Assembly: GCA_039814575.1 (NCBI GenBank) | Contig: JBCCAY010000001.1 | Location: 62,001 to 126,000 of the forward strand | DNA from: MED-G105 sp039814575 | GTDB taxonomy: Bacteria > Pseudomonadota > Alphaproteobacteria > Caulobacterales > Parvularculaceae | Reading direction: 5' to 3' | DNA length: 64,000 nucleotides | Part shown: in pieces, positions 55,001 through 58,031 of the stretch | Position numbering within the stretch: position 1 is the first letter of the stretch | Layout: every line of letters starts with the position of its first letter | Position numbers and translations under genes: made by a program | The notes under the pieces: model-generated | Told to the model about the DNA's origin: nothing | Database searches by the model: none | The model's input: only the letters and a program-made list of their open reading frames with translations

Positions 55001-57674
55001 TGAAAACGTCGCCGTCGGCGTCGCCGCCCGTGCCCGTTGAGAAGGTGAGATTGACATTGACCGCCGCCGCAGACGACGTGAAGTCGATCGTGTCAACGCC
55101 CGAACCGCCTTCAATCGTATCCGCGCCCGCACCGCCCTCAATGACGTCATTGCCGCCATTGCCGATCAACTCATTGTCAGCTGCGTCGCCAATCAAAGTG
55201 TCCGCAAAATTGGACCCGCCGACGCCTTCTATGCTGGTCAGCGTGTCGCCGTCGGCGTCGCCGCCCGTGGCGCTTTGCGTAACGAGATTAACCGAAACCG
55301 AGGCGGATGACGTCGTATAGTCGGCGCGGTCATTGCCGGCGCCCCCGGCAAGAAGGTCAGCGCCTGCTTTGCCTTCTAAAACGTCGTCACCAGCGCCGCC
55401 CGTTAGCGAGTTAGCGCCACCGTCGCCCCGAAGCGTATCAGAGAAATTGGAACCGACGAGATCTTCAATCGCCGTTAGGATATCTGTGTCGCCAGCGCCC
55501 GAAACAGCTGAACCACTTGAGATATCAGCGTTAACGCCGCTTGTAAGATCTTCAAAGCTAGCGGTGTCGTGGTCTGCGCCGCCGTCCAGACGGTCGGCCC
55601 CGGCCCCGCCGCGCAGCGTGTCAGCGCCGGATCCACCGGATAGCGTGTCCGCCCCACCGAACCCATTGAGGCTGTCGTCACCAGCGCGGCCCTCTAATTC
55701 GTTTGCTGAGGAACTACCGCCAAGCGTGTCGTCGAATGTCGAACCGATGAGCTTCTCAATGTTCAAAAGCTCATCGCCAAGGGCGTCGCCGCCCGAGCCC
55801 GTCGATCCGTCTAGGCGCACGTCCACTGCCGCGCTGGACGCTGAGTAATCAGCCGCGTCAAAACCCGCTCCGCCGTCAAGCGTGTCAGCGCCACCGCCAC
55901 CGGTTAGAATGTCATCGCCATCAGCGCCGTCAAAACGGTTGCCGCCATCATCGCCGATCATTGTGTCGGCAAAGCTTGAACCCCTTATGTTTTCTATGTT
56001 CGAGAGCGTATCGCCGGTGGCGTCGCCACCGACAAAGACGCCTGATTGCAGATTAATTTGTACGCCTTCCGAAGAACCCTCATAAGACGCTGTGTCAACG
56101 CCGCCGCGACCGTCGAGGATGTCCGCGCCGCCGCCGCCAATAAGAAGATTGCCCGAACCATCGCCGCGCAACGTGTCATCGAATGCAGACCCTTCAAGGC
56201 CCTCAATATCACCTATTTGGTCGCCCTCGGCGTATCCGCCTTCAGCGGCGCCCGATTGCAAGTCCACCAAGACCGGTCGGCTGGAGATCCGATACGATAA
56301 AAGATCCGTACCAGCGCCGCCGTCTATGATGTCGCGACCGATACCGCCGAAGATCGTATCGTCGCCGGCGCCTGCATCAATGATCGTACCTGGTGGATTA
56401 ACGGGAAGCACAACAATCTGGTCGCCGGTTAAAGCGTCCGTCGCGATCATATCATCTGGAGAGTTGACGACTTTCTGTATAATCTGTGTACTGCCGGTAG
56501 TGATACCGATATTGCCGGCGGCGTCGATAACGTCATATTGTATCGTCAAGGTCGATGATGAGAAAATACCGTTCTCATCAGGCCCTTCCGTTGTATCCGC
56601 AACCACATATCGGATTTGAGCGTTGAGAAGGAATGGATTTTCCGGGTCCACATCGATGCGGAACCCGCCGCCGGATTCCTCAGCATTTAGGACCGACCAT
56701 CCTTCCGGTAGTCCAGCGATCGTAGCCCCGGTGGGCGTGAAACCTTCAAACGGAATTTCAACGCTGATCTCAAATAGGCGCGCCGTGGTGTCGCTCGGGG
56801 CGATCGCCTCGCTATCGGCAAAGATAATGTCCGAGCCGCCCGAGCCGGTAATCCGCTCCGATCGACTTTGAGCGCTAAAGGATTCATCGGTGTCCGCTGG
56901 TTCGGTGGACGGCGCGCCGAGGATCGTAACACCGCCAAAGGCGTTCGCTTCTTCTGATTGCTCGGTTAAACCTAAAAGTCGTATCGTGATGTCTGAAACG
57001 CCGAGGTCAAAGATCCCCGTATTATCTTCAGAGCTCGTCGCAGCAGCCGCGTTATTCTCGTCAGCGACACGCGTATTATTCGATTTGGCTAGGTTCTCTT
57101 CGACATTAACCCGTTGCCGCGTTGCTTCGGCGTTGCCGATCTCTTTATCGAGCGCATCGAGAAGCTCAGCCGTTTGCGGCGGCTCGATAATGATCTCGAC
57201 CGGAACTTCGACGATCTCAACTTCTTTCTTTTCGGTTTCTTTGTCGGTATTGCCAGCCGTTTCGTCCTGAGACGTCATGTCGACTTCGATAATGTCGGAC
57301 GCCTTCACTTCGCCGACGCGCGCCAACAATTGTTGTGCGGACATCTGCAAATCATTGAACCAAACGCTGGCGTTCTCCTCAAGCACAAGGTTGAGGCCAG
57401 CCTCGAGGAGAATAAGCTCCGAACCGTCTTCAAAACGAATTACGAGATCGACATCGACAAGATCGATTGTGACATCGTCGAGATCGAACTTGAAAACAAG
57501 CGTCTTGCCGTCCGCATGAACCGCCTGTTTGCCGCCGTCCACCGGTTTTTCGAGCACCAGAACGCTGTCGCCAGACGCCGGAGCGCCCCCGGCTTGCGCC
57601 GCGCTCGCAGAAGCCGTTGCATCAACAGATTCAGCGGCGCCGGCGGCCGCTTCTTTTACGGTCGTTTCACTCAT
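30738..57674 (-). CDS. Giant RTX surface protein, probable type I-secreted adhesin (8978 residues)
   Basis: One uninterrupted 26.9-kb frame. Residues 1-35 are Ala-rich. Residues 36-120 form a beta-rich module (LVFKFDLDDVTIDLV, VIRFEDGSELILLEAG). Residues 140-210 are charged and possibly coiled. Residues 295-400 look like one Ig/cadherin-like module. From about residue 432 the protein is RTX: calcium-binding nonapeptides of GGxGxDxLx type alternating with a beta segment (DYSxS, then GGDAxGDxL, then IENxIGS). I counted about 86 such units of about 95 residues. The last 90 residues lack RTX motifs and end in a hydrophobic VLAVTVV tail, as expected of a type I secretion signal. I saw no cysteine. 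Its exporter genes start 0.36 kb away. Adhesion or biofilm function is inferred. Confidence 0.9.
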   Translation of the reverse strand: MSETTVKEAAAGAAESVDATASASAAQAGGAPASGDSVLVLEKPVDGGKQAVHADGKTLVFKFDLDDVTIDLVDVDLVIRFEDGSELILLEAGLNLVLEENASVWFNDLQMSAQQLLARVGEVKASDIIEVDMTSQDETAGNTDKETEKKEVEIVEVPVEIIIEPPQTAELLDALDKEIGNAEATRQRVNVEENLAKSNNTRVADENNAAAATSSEDNTGIFDLGVSDITIRLLGLTEQSEEANAFGGVTILGAPSTEPADTDESFSAQSRSERITGSGGSDIIFADSEAIAPSDTTARLFEISVEIPFEGFTPTGATIAGLPEGWSVLNAEESGGGFRIDVDPENPFLLNAQIRYVVADTTEGPDENGIFSSSTLTIQYDVIDAAGNIGITTGSTQIIQKVVNSPDDMIATDALTGDQIVVLPVNPPGTIIDAGAGDDTIFGGIGRDIIDGGAGTDLLSYRISSRPVLVDLQSGAAEGGYAEGDQIGDIEGLEGSAFDDTLRGDGSGNLLIGGGGADILDGRGGVDTASYEGSSEGVQINLQSGVFVGGDATGDTLSNIENIRGSSFADTMIGDDGGNRFDGADGDDILTGGGGADTLDGGAGFDAADYSASSAAVDVRLDGSTGSGGDALGDELLNIEKLIGSTFDDTLGGSSSANELEGRAGDDSLNGFGGADTLSGGSGADTLRGGAGADRLDGGADHDTASFEDLTSGVNADISSGSAVSGAGDTDILTAIEDLVGSNFSDTLRGDGGANSLTGGAGDDVLEGKAGADLLAGGAGNDRADYTTSSASVSVNLVTQSATGGDADGDTLTSIEGVGGSNFADTLIGDAADNELIGNGGNDVIEGGAGADTIEGGSGVDTIDFTSSAAAVNVNLTFSTGTGGDADGDVFSGIENVIGTAGNDTLTGDTSVNRLTGNGGDDTLAGAGGGDILLGGAGYDFADYGASAAGVIVNLGSGAGAGGDAQGDSLADIEGVIGSIFNDNLTGDGDDNQLLGDQGADSLFGGAGDDTVDGGDGDDLLSGGAGADSIVGGAGLDTIDYSSSALAVNVNLTTQTSTGGDALGDTYSGIENVIGTVGDDTLIGTIDANELYGTGGNDYLAGLQGADILDGGAGQDIADYTASAGAVTVDLVSGVGANNDAAGDRLFGIEDIDGSNFNDILLGGLDANRLFGNGGNDSLSGGLSADELVGGTGEDTLIGGSGADTLDGGADNDTASYTGSAVAVNVNLLTGTNTGGDADGDSLTGIEDLLGSSNDDTLSGDNNANVLSGAAGADSLVGNDGDDSLQGDGGADTLEGGLGADFLDGGAGLDAITYENSNAAVSVNLDTQIATGGTATGDTFNSIESVIGSNFNDTLFGDTGDNALIGNDGDDFLDGGVGADTLEGGVGSDTADYSRSAVAVNVNMLTGVGTGGDADGDVLSSIENLFGTDLNDTLTGNGSVNTLTGGLGDDILEGAAGGDSLVGGGGLDTASYSQSDDSVVIDLAAGTATGGHAAGDTLDGIRNLTGSDFADTLYGDALENTLEGGGEADVLFGRDGADELDGGLGEDTLIGGEGADTLDGSAGSDTASYLDSGVAVDVNLSTSTGQFGTAAGDVYISIENIEGSNFQDTLTGDANSNTLLGGADNDTLIGLGGGDALDGGAGVDLIDYSASGAGVDVNLLTGVGAGGDAQFDTFLNIENVTGSNLDDAITGSASANLLTGGDGADTLSGAGDDDTLIGGIGNDVLTGGAGADDMQGGTGVDTVSYEGSDAAVNINLTTNTATGGHADGDTFSDIENATGTGFGDTMTGSTGSNVLTGGAGGDSIDGGDGDDSLYGEADADTLIGSDGADLMDGGTGFDTADYSASAAGVNIDLQTATGFGGDAQGDQFVSIENLVGSGQNDTLIGDISVNNIQGGAGDDSLEGGAGGDTIDGGADTDTISYASSGAAVDVNLDTGAVSGGDAENDVLSNIENLTGSANDDTLTGDNTANVVSGLAGADLLFGLDGADELLGGGNDDTLTGGVGADTLSGGGGTDTASYSDATTGVDVNLTTGVGANSTAAGDSYVSIENIIGSDFQDTLTGDGADNRLEGGDENDTLIGLGGSDAIVGGGGVDLADYSGSLGAVTIDLGAGTGTGGDAQGDTFSGVENIIGSAGADSIAGNADDNVLTGGGDDDTLSGLSGADSLVGGAGADILEGGAGADTIDGGTENDFVSYANSSAAVSVNLLTNTFSGGDAAGDSVSNVEGVIGSDLNDTLTGDTGLNEILGGLGNDILAGGDGADTLDGEFGNDTLDGGAGADFLEGGVGIDEADYSASGAAVQVSLTTGLGTGGDAAGDVLQNIENLRGSANNDTFFGDGAVNTIIAGAGDDTVDGGAGGDSLVGGADTDTLSYSQSSAAVNVNLATGVGAGGDAAGDTFSEFEAIEGSANDDTLTGDANANTLTGASGEDVLAGAGGADSIDGGLGDDTADYSASAGAVDVNLLAGTASGGDAAGDTLTAIENLIGTSADDTLTGDAGENVLSGGGGADALAGGDNDDTLEGDAGADTLSGGAGADRLDGGADVDTVDYTGSTQGVNVNLLAGTALGGDATGDQLLNVENLIGTGLDDTLTGDSGANVLEGRAGADSLDGGSGDDTVLGEAGDDTIRGGVGADSLEGGADTDTVSYAGSAAGVNVDLDAGTASGGDAAGDTLGGFENVLGSDQSDMLVGDGAANLLDGGASADTLEGGVGADTLTGGAGSDTANYGSSAAPVSVNLTSGATSGGDAAGDILNSIENLIGSVGADTLTGDLNANILDGGAGADTLTGGDGDDQLLGGSEDDQLTGGAGADTLTGGTGVDTADYQLSLIAVDVDLDAGTGAGGDATGDVLAEIENILGSSFADTLSGDGAANTLEGGAGDDLLAGRGGADSLDGGADFDTVDYSGSGAAVTINLDAGTATGGDAAGDTLTAIEGVIGSSGDDLLIGDGAINELDGGAGADTLRGLGAADSLRGGTGIDTADYTGSSAGVNVDLQTGAGVGGHAQGDQLFDIENLVGSGDGDTLTGDGGDNVLDGAAGEDSLTGLGGADTLIGAAGVDTLIGGAGADSLDGGADADTASYAGSAAGVNVDLGAGTASGGDAAGDTLTAIENLLGSDQSDTLAGDGAANIIDGGIGADTLIGAGGDDTLEGGAGDDTADFSAAAAAVNVNLGTGSATGTATGTDQLNNIENAVGSAGDDTLTGDTGDNQLVGGGGADTISAGDGADTLEGEAGEDTLFGGDGTDTLDGGADDDTLIGGDGADVLEGGAGVDTADYQLSLSGVTIDLTGGPGVGGHAAGDTLTNIENVTGSNSDDVLSGDGAANVLLGEGGADTLEGRGGADSLDGGTGFDYADYSGSAAAVTIDLDGGTASGGDAAGDTLAGIEGVLGSAGADSIVGDAAVNDLQGGAEDDTLRGGAGADSLRGDAGSDTADYTGSNAGVNIDLGGGAGSGGHAQGDQLFSIENVIGSADDDTLQGDAGDNSLIGAAGADSLTGLAGADTLQGDAGVDTLTGGAGADSLDGGADTDTASYAGSAAGVNVNLGAGTAAGGDAAGDTLTAIENLVGSDQSDTLTGDANANIIDGGDGADTLTGLGGDDTLDGGGASDTVDYSAAANSVVVNLAAGSATGTDIGNDDLSSIENAIGSANDDTIIGDTNANNLAGGGGADSLDAGDGVDTLTGGAGADILRGGAGTDTLEGDAGDDTLFGGSEADRLDGGADEDTADYTGSGGAVTVDLDGGPGVGGDAAGDVLTNIENLVGSNFADSLSGDAGDNDLIGGAGDDTLEGGAGADLLDGGLETDIVDYSASAAGVTVDLSTQTATGGDATGDTLISIEGVIASSEDDFLIGDANANELDGGAGNDTLRGLAGADTLIGGADNDTADYTGSNAAVDVSLVTGTGSGGHAQGDQLTDIENLTGSAENDTLTGDANQNVLTGAAGDDLISGLADDDTLDGGAGLDTLIGGAGADSIVGGADSDTASYAGSVLGVTVDLNAGTAADGDATGDTLTGIENLIGSDANDALTGEAGANILTGGAGADTLEGLGGDDTLEGGAGTDTADYSAATANVTVNLNTGSATGADIGTDSLTSIESAIGGAGDDTLTGDPNANLLDGQGGADSLSAGDGDDTLVGGAGDDTLIGGVGADDIDGGADTDTADYAASTGAVTIDLLAGTGVGGDAQDDTLAGVENLVGSANDDSLAGDNDAGGNVFEGGAGADTLDGRGGDDSLLGEGGDDVLIGGAGADTLVGGLGTNTADYSTSAGGVTVNLTTGTGANNDAAGDVLSGISNVTGSGSADSLVGDGASNVLDGGAGDDTLIGLGGSDSLVGGADQDVVDYNASAAAVNVDLNLGQGTGGDANGDTLVGIEDVIGSAGDDTIGGDGGDNILTGLGGADALTGLAGADSLVGDAGNDTLLGGAGADTLDGGADSDTASYAGSGAGVNVNIATNTHSGGDAAGDDLQNIENLLGSDNADTLTGDGNSNVIDGGAGADTLDGAGGADTLLGAAGDDTLRGGAGADSLDGGANTDTADYANSATGVTVFLDTGIGIGGDAQDDTLTGIENVTGSDGGDDQLRGDALTNILSGLDGADTLTGLAGADVLQGGDGDDILAGGADGDVLQGGVGSDTADYTTSTTGVTANLANDGLNAGGDAAGDTYFDIENLRGSGDADALTGDTAGNILEGAGGNDTLVGGAGADSLDGGAGLDRADYSASGAGVTIDLDAGTASGGDAAGDTLTSIEVLVGSGDADALTGDDNVNALFGGAGDDTLIGLGAGDTIDGGADTDLIDYSASAAAVDVNLTTGVGSGGDAALDQISNVENVIGSASGDTLTGDGAANELDGADGADNLSGEGGDDTLLGGASEDTLEGGAGADSLDGGTGTNWASYAGSTAGVNVNLDTNTHSGGDAAGDTLTSIQNLEGSGNADTLTGDDNANEIDGLGGNDLIEGFDGADTLDGGAGTDTASYASSGVGVNAQLFAGNLGVGGDAAGDSLSNIENLIGSDFDDTLEGDNTANSLTGGLLDDVLQGREGADTLDGGAGDDTASYQSAAAGVAVDLEAGTGTAGDAAGDQLISIETIDGSNLADTLSAANTGSTLLGNAGNDELTGGTTADSLDGGADTDTLAGGLGADTLEGGAGAADVADYSASNVGVSVNLATNTNTGGHAAGDSLSGVENVTGSDFSDTIVGDAGSNTLLGGGSDDTLEGAGGVDSIVGGAGTDTASYAGSTQGVTVNLTSGANSGGDALGDILVGIENLFGSTLGDDLMGDGGANALSGSDGDDTLEGRGGADALDGGAGNDTATYINAGAGVTLSLTAGTGIGGDAAGDTFTDIETVRGSEFDDDITAAATGSNLQGGAGVDTLAGAGGADTISGGDDGDAITGGGDADSLAGDAGEDTIDGGEGADSLFGGGDDDTLIGGLGADELDGGTGFDTADYSASAQAITVNLATDTATGGTAAGDTYNDVEAVIGSDFADEITGDTANNSLVGGLLDDTLIGGAGGDTLDGGAGVDTADYSASAFGVNVSLLLGAGGSGDASGDVLSNIENIIGTTQNDTIAGDNVDNLLEADAGDDTLTGFGGADTLDGDAGTDTASYLGAATGVVADLANAAANTNDAAGDVYIGIENLQGTDSDDTLTGDTGANVLRGEDGNDSLTGGDGADTLYGDADDDTLIGGLGADRLEGGAGVDTADYTASNAAVNIRLSGDVGTGGHAAGDTILDTEVLIGSTFNDTLYGTNTDDTIIGGDGNDQHLYGRDGADSIDGGDGQDRIVFNDAGGSIAVDLSLGVGTLGRANGDVYTSIEDVFGSTSADTLIGDDNANVLRGSDGGDSIEGGLGADSLTGDGNNDTIDGGEDNDTITGGTGNDSLAGGLGDDSIQGNDGADSILGGEDNDTIQGGSNNDTIYGGLGLDSLDGDSGNDILYGEDGDDTLDGGANDDTLFGGVGADAIDGGSGDDVIDFSAEGVGVIIDLLAGTGQGGEAQGDTYANIERVIGTNQSDTLIGAGQDNTLDGGASDDFLQGGVGADRIDGGAGNDTASYAGAGGAVRIDLELGTALNSDAGGDTLIDIENLLGSDNNDTLIGDTGANELSGGLGDDILDGGAGAAGDAFDGGGGVDAVDYSNATGAVTIDLAAGTGSGDDAANDTYTEIESIIGSDFNDSLTGDGVGNEIEGGAGDDTVFGGAGADTLVGGADNDSLSGDGDADVITGDLGDDTLLGGAGTDSIEGGSDDDVIDGGTESDTLRGGIGQDTITGGAGDDSLYGETGADVFIGGAGNDSIDGGADSDTVDYSGLATGVTVNLDAGTVGGGAAGDTLTAIENIIGTDQADTIGGDGLDNTIDGRDGDDSLIGDAGADDITGGAGTDVIDYSGSTAGVTVYLDGRVSSGGFAAGDTLTGIETVIGSDQADFIFGDVGAQSLFGGLSDDTLAGAAGADTLDGDGGTDTADYSAATASVTVNLATGGTGGEATSDVYISIENVIGTDFNDSLVGDGGANSIEGGLQADTLDGAGGDDTLFGEAGADLFLSSAGADQMDGGGDLDTADYSGSAGAVTVYLDGTAGVGNDAAGDVLSNIEVLIGSSSGDSLTGAGAGETFTGGDGGDTVRGGLGDDTIISGSGADLFDGEGGTDTVDYSGSSGGVTVEIGGGAGSGGDAAGDTLTAVEVVIGTSNADSITGDAAAETLQGAAGDDTLEGGAGADVLEGGADTDTASYSGSASGVLINLQTDSASGGDAAGDDLNDIENVFGSGSNDTLTGDGAANELFGDAGEDTLAGLGGADLIRGGAGLDLADYSASAAAVNIDLDGGVGVGGDAAGDTLNGIEALLGSGGNDTLTGNSSDNTLTGGAGNDILSGDDGADTLEGDGGDDTLQGGAGADVLDGGANTDTADYSLAVAAVAVSLLTGGTAGDAAGDTFTDIENLLGSGGDDTLEGDGGANVIEGGAGADEIDGGSGTDSLYGEGGNDTLTSGASADRLDGGADTDTVDYSGSGAAVNVDLDAGTGAGGDAAGDTYFNVENVIGTSGADTLTGDGGANTLTGGGDADELDGGANADFLDGGAGADTLTGGSGNDTLSGGTENDLLIGGAGADDHQGGGGIDTASYEGSAAITLNLGAGTGTGDAAGDTFTDIERILGSSNNDSVTLGGGIAYVDGGDGADTLIGTASAETLIGGLGADDLQGDGGIDSLQSGSGDDTLAGGAGADVLDGGADTDTADYSGAASGVSANLATGGVSGDAAGDTYTAIENLLGSGSADTLTGDGGANLIQGGAAGDVLDGGTGTDTLEGDGGDDTLTSGASADRLDGGADTDTVDYSGSGSAVTLDLGAGSGSAGDAAGDTLVAIENVIGSGGDDAITGSADANTITGGVGADTLSGGAGNDSLDGGANADSLVGGANNDTLIGDAGADTLEGDAGTDSLVGGADGDSLSGGDSNDTLEGDGGADTLSGGDGADSLDGGSGDDRFIGDAGADNIDGGGDTDTVDYSASTGGVTITIGGGAGSGGDAAGDTIANVEAVIGSATAANALTGDGGDNTLTGGAGEDTISGAGGADTLDGGSGDDTLIGGAGGDSLVGGADLDTVDYTGSTAVTINLGTNSASGGDAAGDTLSGIENVIGTGNNDALTGDGAANVLTGAAGADTLLGDGGADTLVGDAGSDSLVGGAAGDSLDGGADADTLEGDAGNDTLSGGSEDDLLIGGAGSDVHQGGGGTDTASYEGSAAITLNVGTGAGTGDASGDTFVDIERILGTSNGDAVTLGGGVAYVDGGDSADTLTGSGASETLIGGAGADELSGAGGADNLQGGTGADTLEGGAGADALDGGGDLDTASYAGAGAGVAANLASGGTSGDAFGDTYTDIENLLGSGNNDTLTGDTGANLIQGGAGADELDGGAGADTLEGGAGDDTLTSGASADRLDGGGDNDTVDYSASASAVSVNLDTGATSGGDAAGDVLVAIESILGTSGNDTLTGDGAANTLSGGLGTDVLTGDGGADSLDGGGGADTLQGDAGADTLSGGSEDDVLIGGAGGDAHQGGGGTDTASYAGSSAVTLNLGTGTHTGDAAGDTFTDVERILGTSNGDAVTLGGGIAYVDGADGADTLTGSGSDETLIGGIGADALSGGGGADDLQGGGGDDTLAGGAGADALDGGADTDTADYSLAGAAVAVNLSTGGTSGDAAGDTYTDIENILGSGNNDTLTGDTGANRIDGGAGADQLDGGTGTDSLYGDGGNDTLTSGASADRLDGGADTDTVDYSGSGSAVSVNLATGSGSGGDAAGDTLVAIENVIGTGGTDMLTGSTAAETLEGGAGGDTLSGDGGNDSLDGGGDADSLVGGADNDTLIGGLGADTLEGGTGTDSLSGGADADDLSGGDNADTLEGDGGADTLSGGAGADQLDGGSEDDLLIGGAGADSHDGGTGTDTASYEGSGAIGLNLSSGVHTGDALGDTFTEIERILGSSNGDSITLGGGISYADGGAGADALTGSSSADTLLGAAGADTIDGGSGGDSLVGDGEDDVITGGAGNDVIDGGAGTDVAAYAGDGDEFSVELSGGTITVIDDQTGLNGNEGIDAITTTETLRFNGVDYDVSSAGTSGTAGADTIILSSGADVVDGGNSADVIFGGRGNDNLTGAAGADTVFGGSGSDTLAGGSAADALYGGIGDDTLDGGDGGDVLSGGDGTDLADYSAFGGGVTINLATGVGADGTGTDTLSGIENVTGGSGGDALTGDGSANVLRGGAGDDNLVGGAGDDTLYSDSGSDTLDGGEGSDTIYIDNVTSGGDNVVTDTGTTGTDTLVFVSSGGTSFEIQSSFDAASSGIEEIDGSGVVGDILQTAGASADFDFTGITLTGVDTIQGANAGNDVITGSSGSDYIVGLGGADTLSGGAGGADTLEGGAGADTLLLDDGLINYAGADLDGGADDDTVELQTTGSATVDEVGLFDVLTDIETIDFTNVGITADVEINKADIEGVTDADNDLTILINAGDTITVGDLAGSTMGSTTTYDYGDGTVLAVTVV
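31560..56380 (-). repeat. Array of about 86 RTX super-repeats (about 285 bp each)
   Basis: At protein level each unit is two to five RTX nonapeptides, a DTADYS-like strand pair, a glycine-rich turn (GTGGDAAGDT), an IENLIGS-like strand and DDTLTGDxxANxLxGG. DNA copies are diverged by many synonymous changes, so the array is old rather than freshly expanded. The complementary strand stays open in several frames for hundreds of codons because of the biased codon content; those frames are not genes. Confidence 0.85.
32371..36330 (-). repeat. Higher-order repeat near the C-terminal end of the RTX protein
   Basis: An atypical unit with DIERILG and TLGGGIAYVDG recurs four times, with its TLGGG codons near 36301-36330, 34474-34500, 33503-33535 and 32371-32400. 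Between copies B and C, and A and B, lie exactly three basic units in the order ERIL, ENLL, ENVI/ESIL (0.97 and 1.13 kb). Between C and D lie five (1.83 kb). The array therefore grew here by duplication of three-unit blocks. Confidence 0.65.
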
Positions 57675-57811
57675 CGATTACGAACTCAACGCTTCACTTC
57701 TAACAACCAAATCCGCACGGATCGCACGAAACTGGAGGCGCGCCCGAGAACCGGCGCATACCGAACGCCGCCCTTAAGGACGGATATTTGGTCTGAGATT
57801 AGGATTTTGAG

Positions 57812-57988
57812 GTGAACAAGCGGTTGCTGGTTATGGCTAACATTCCGTTTACGACGCTCTTAGAATTCGTCATGAATTTTATTGACGAGTCGAAACGGGA
57901 TCGGGAAAAGCTGGAGAAGTTTGGTAAACGCGTAGAAACCATGGAGGAAGATTTAGAAACCTTCTATCGAGAAATGGCGGCGATCTAA
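57812..57988 (+). CDS. Small charged helical protein (58 residues), unrecognised
   Basis: GTG 57812 is preceded by AGGA at 57801-57804 and GAGG abutting the start. The alternative ATG 57833 gives 51 residues. The protein has a short hydrophobic start (MANIPFTTLLEFVMNFI) followed by a heptad-like charged helix (KRDREKLEKFGKRVETMEED, then LETFYREM). It is too short for standard gene callers and I know no family for it. It is divergent from the giant RTX gene across 137 bases and runs toward the TolC gene, ending 43 bases from it. Its place between substrate and exporter suggests an accessory or regulatory part of the system. That is inference. Confidence 0.55.
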   Translation: MNKRLLVMANIPFTTLLEFVMNFIDESKRDREKLEKFGKRVETMEEDLETFYREMAAI

Positions 57989-58031
57989 CAACGCCCGAGT
58001 GGAACGACACAGCGGTTTCGTGCGCGGCGCG

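Noticed and set aside
31560..56380. CRISPR-like regular repetition
   Set aside because: The repetition is codon-phased protein repeat with diverged copies, not identical short repeats with unique spacers, and no cas genes are present.
57538..57674. LapG-type dialanine cleavage site in the Ala-rich N terminus of the RTX protein (AAAG at residues 9-12)
   Set aside because: It is within the first dozen residues rather than after a retention domain, the region is low-complexity, and no LapD or LapG gene is in the window.
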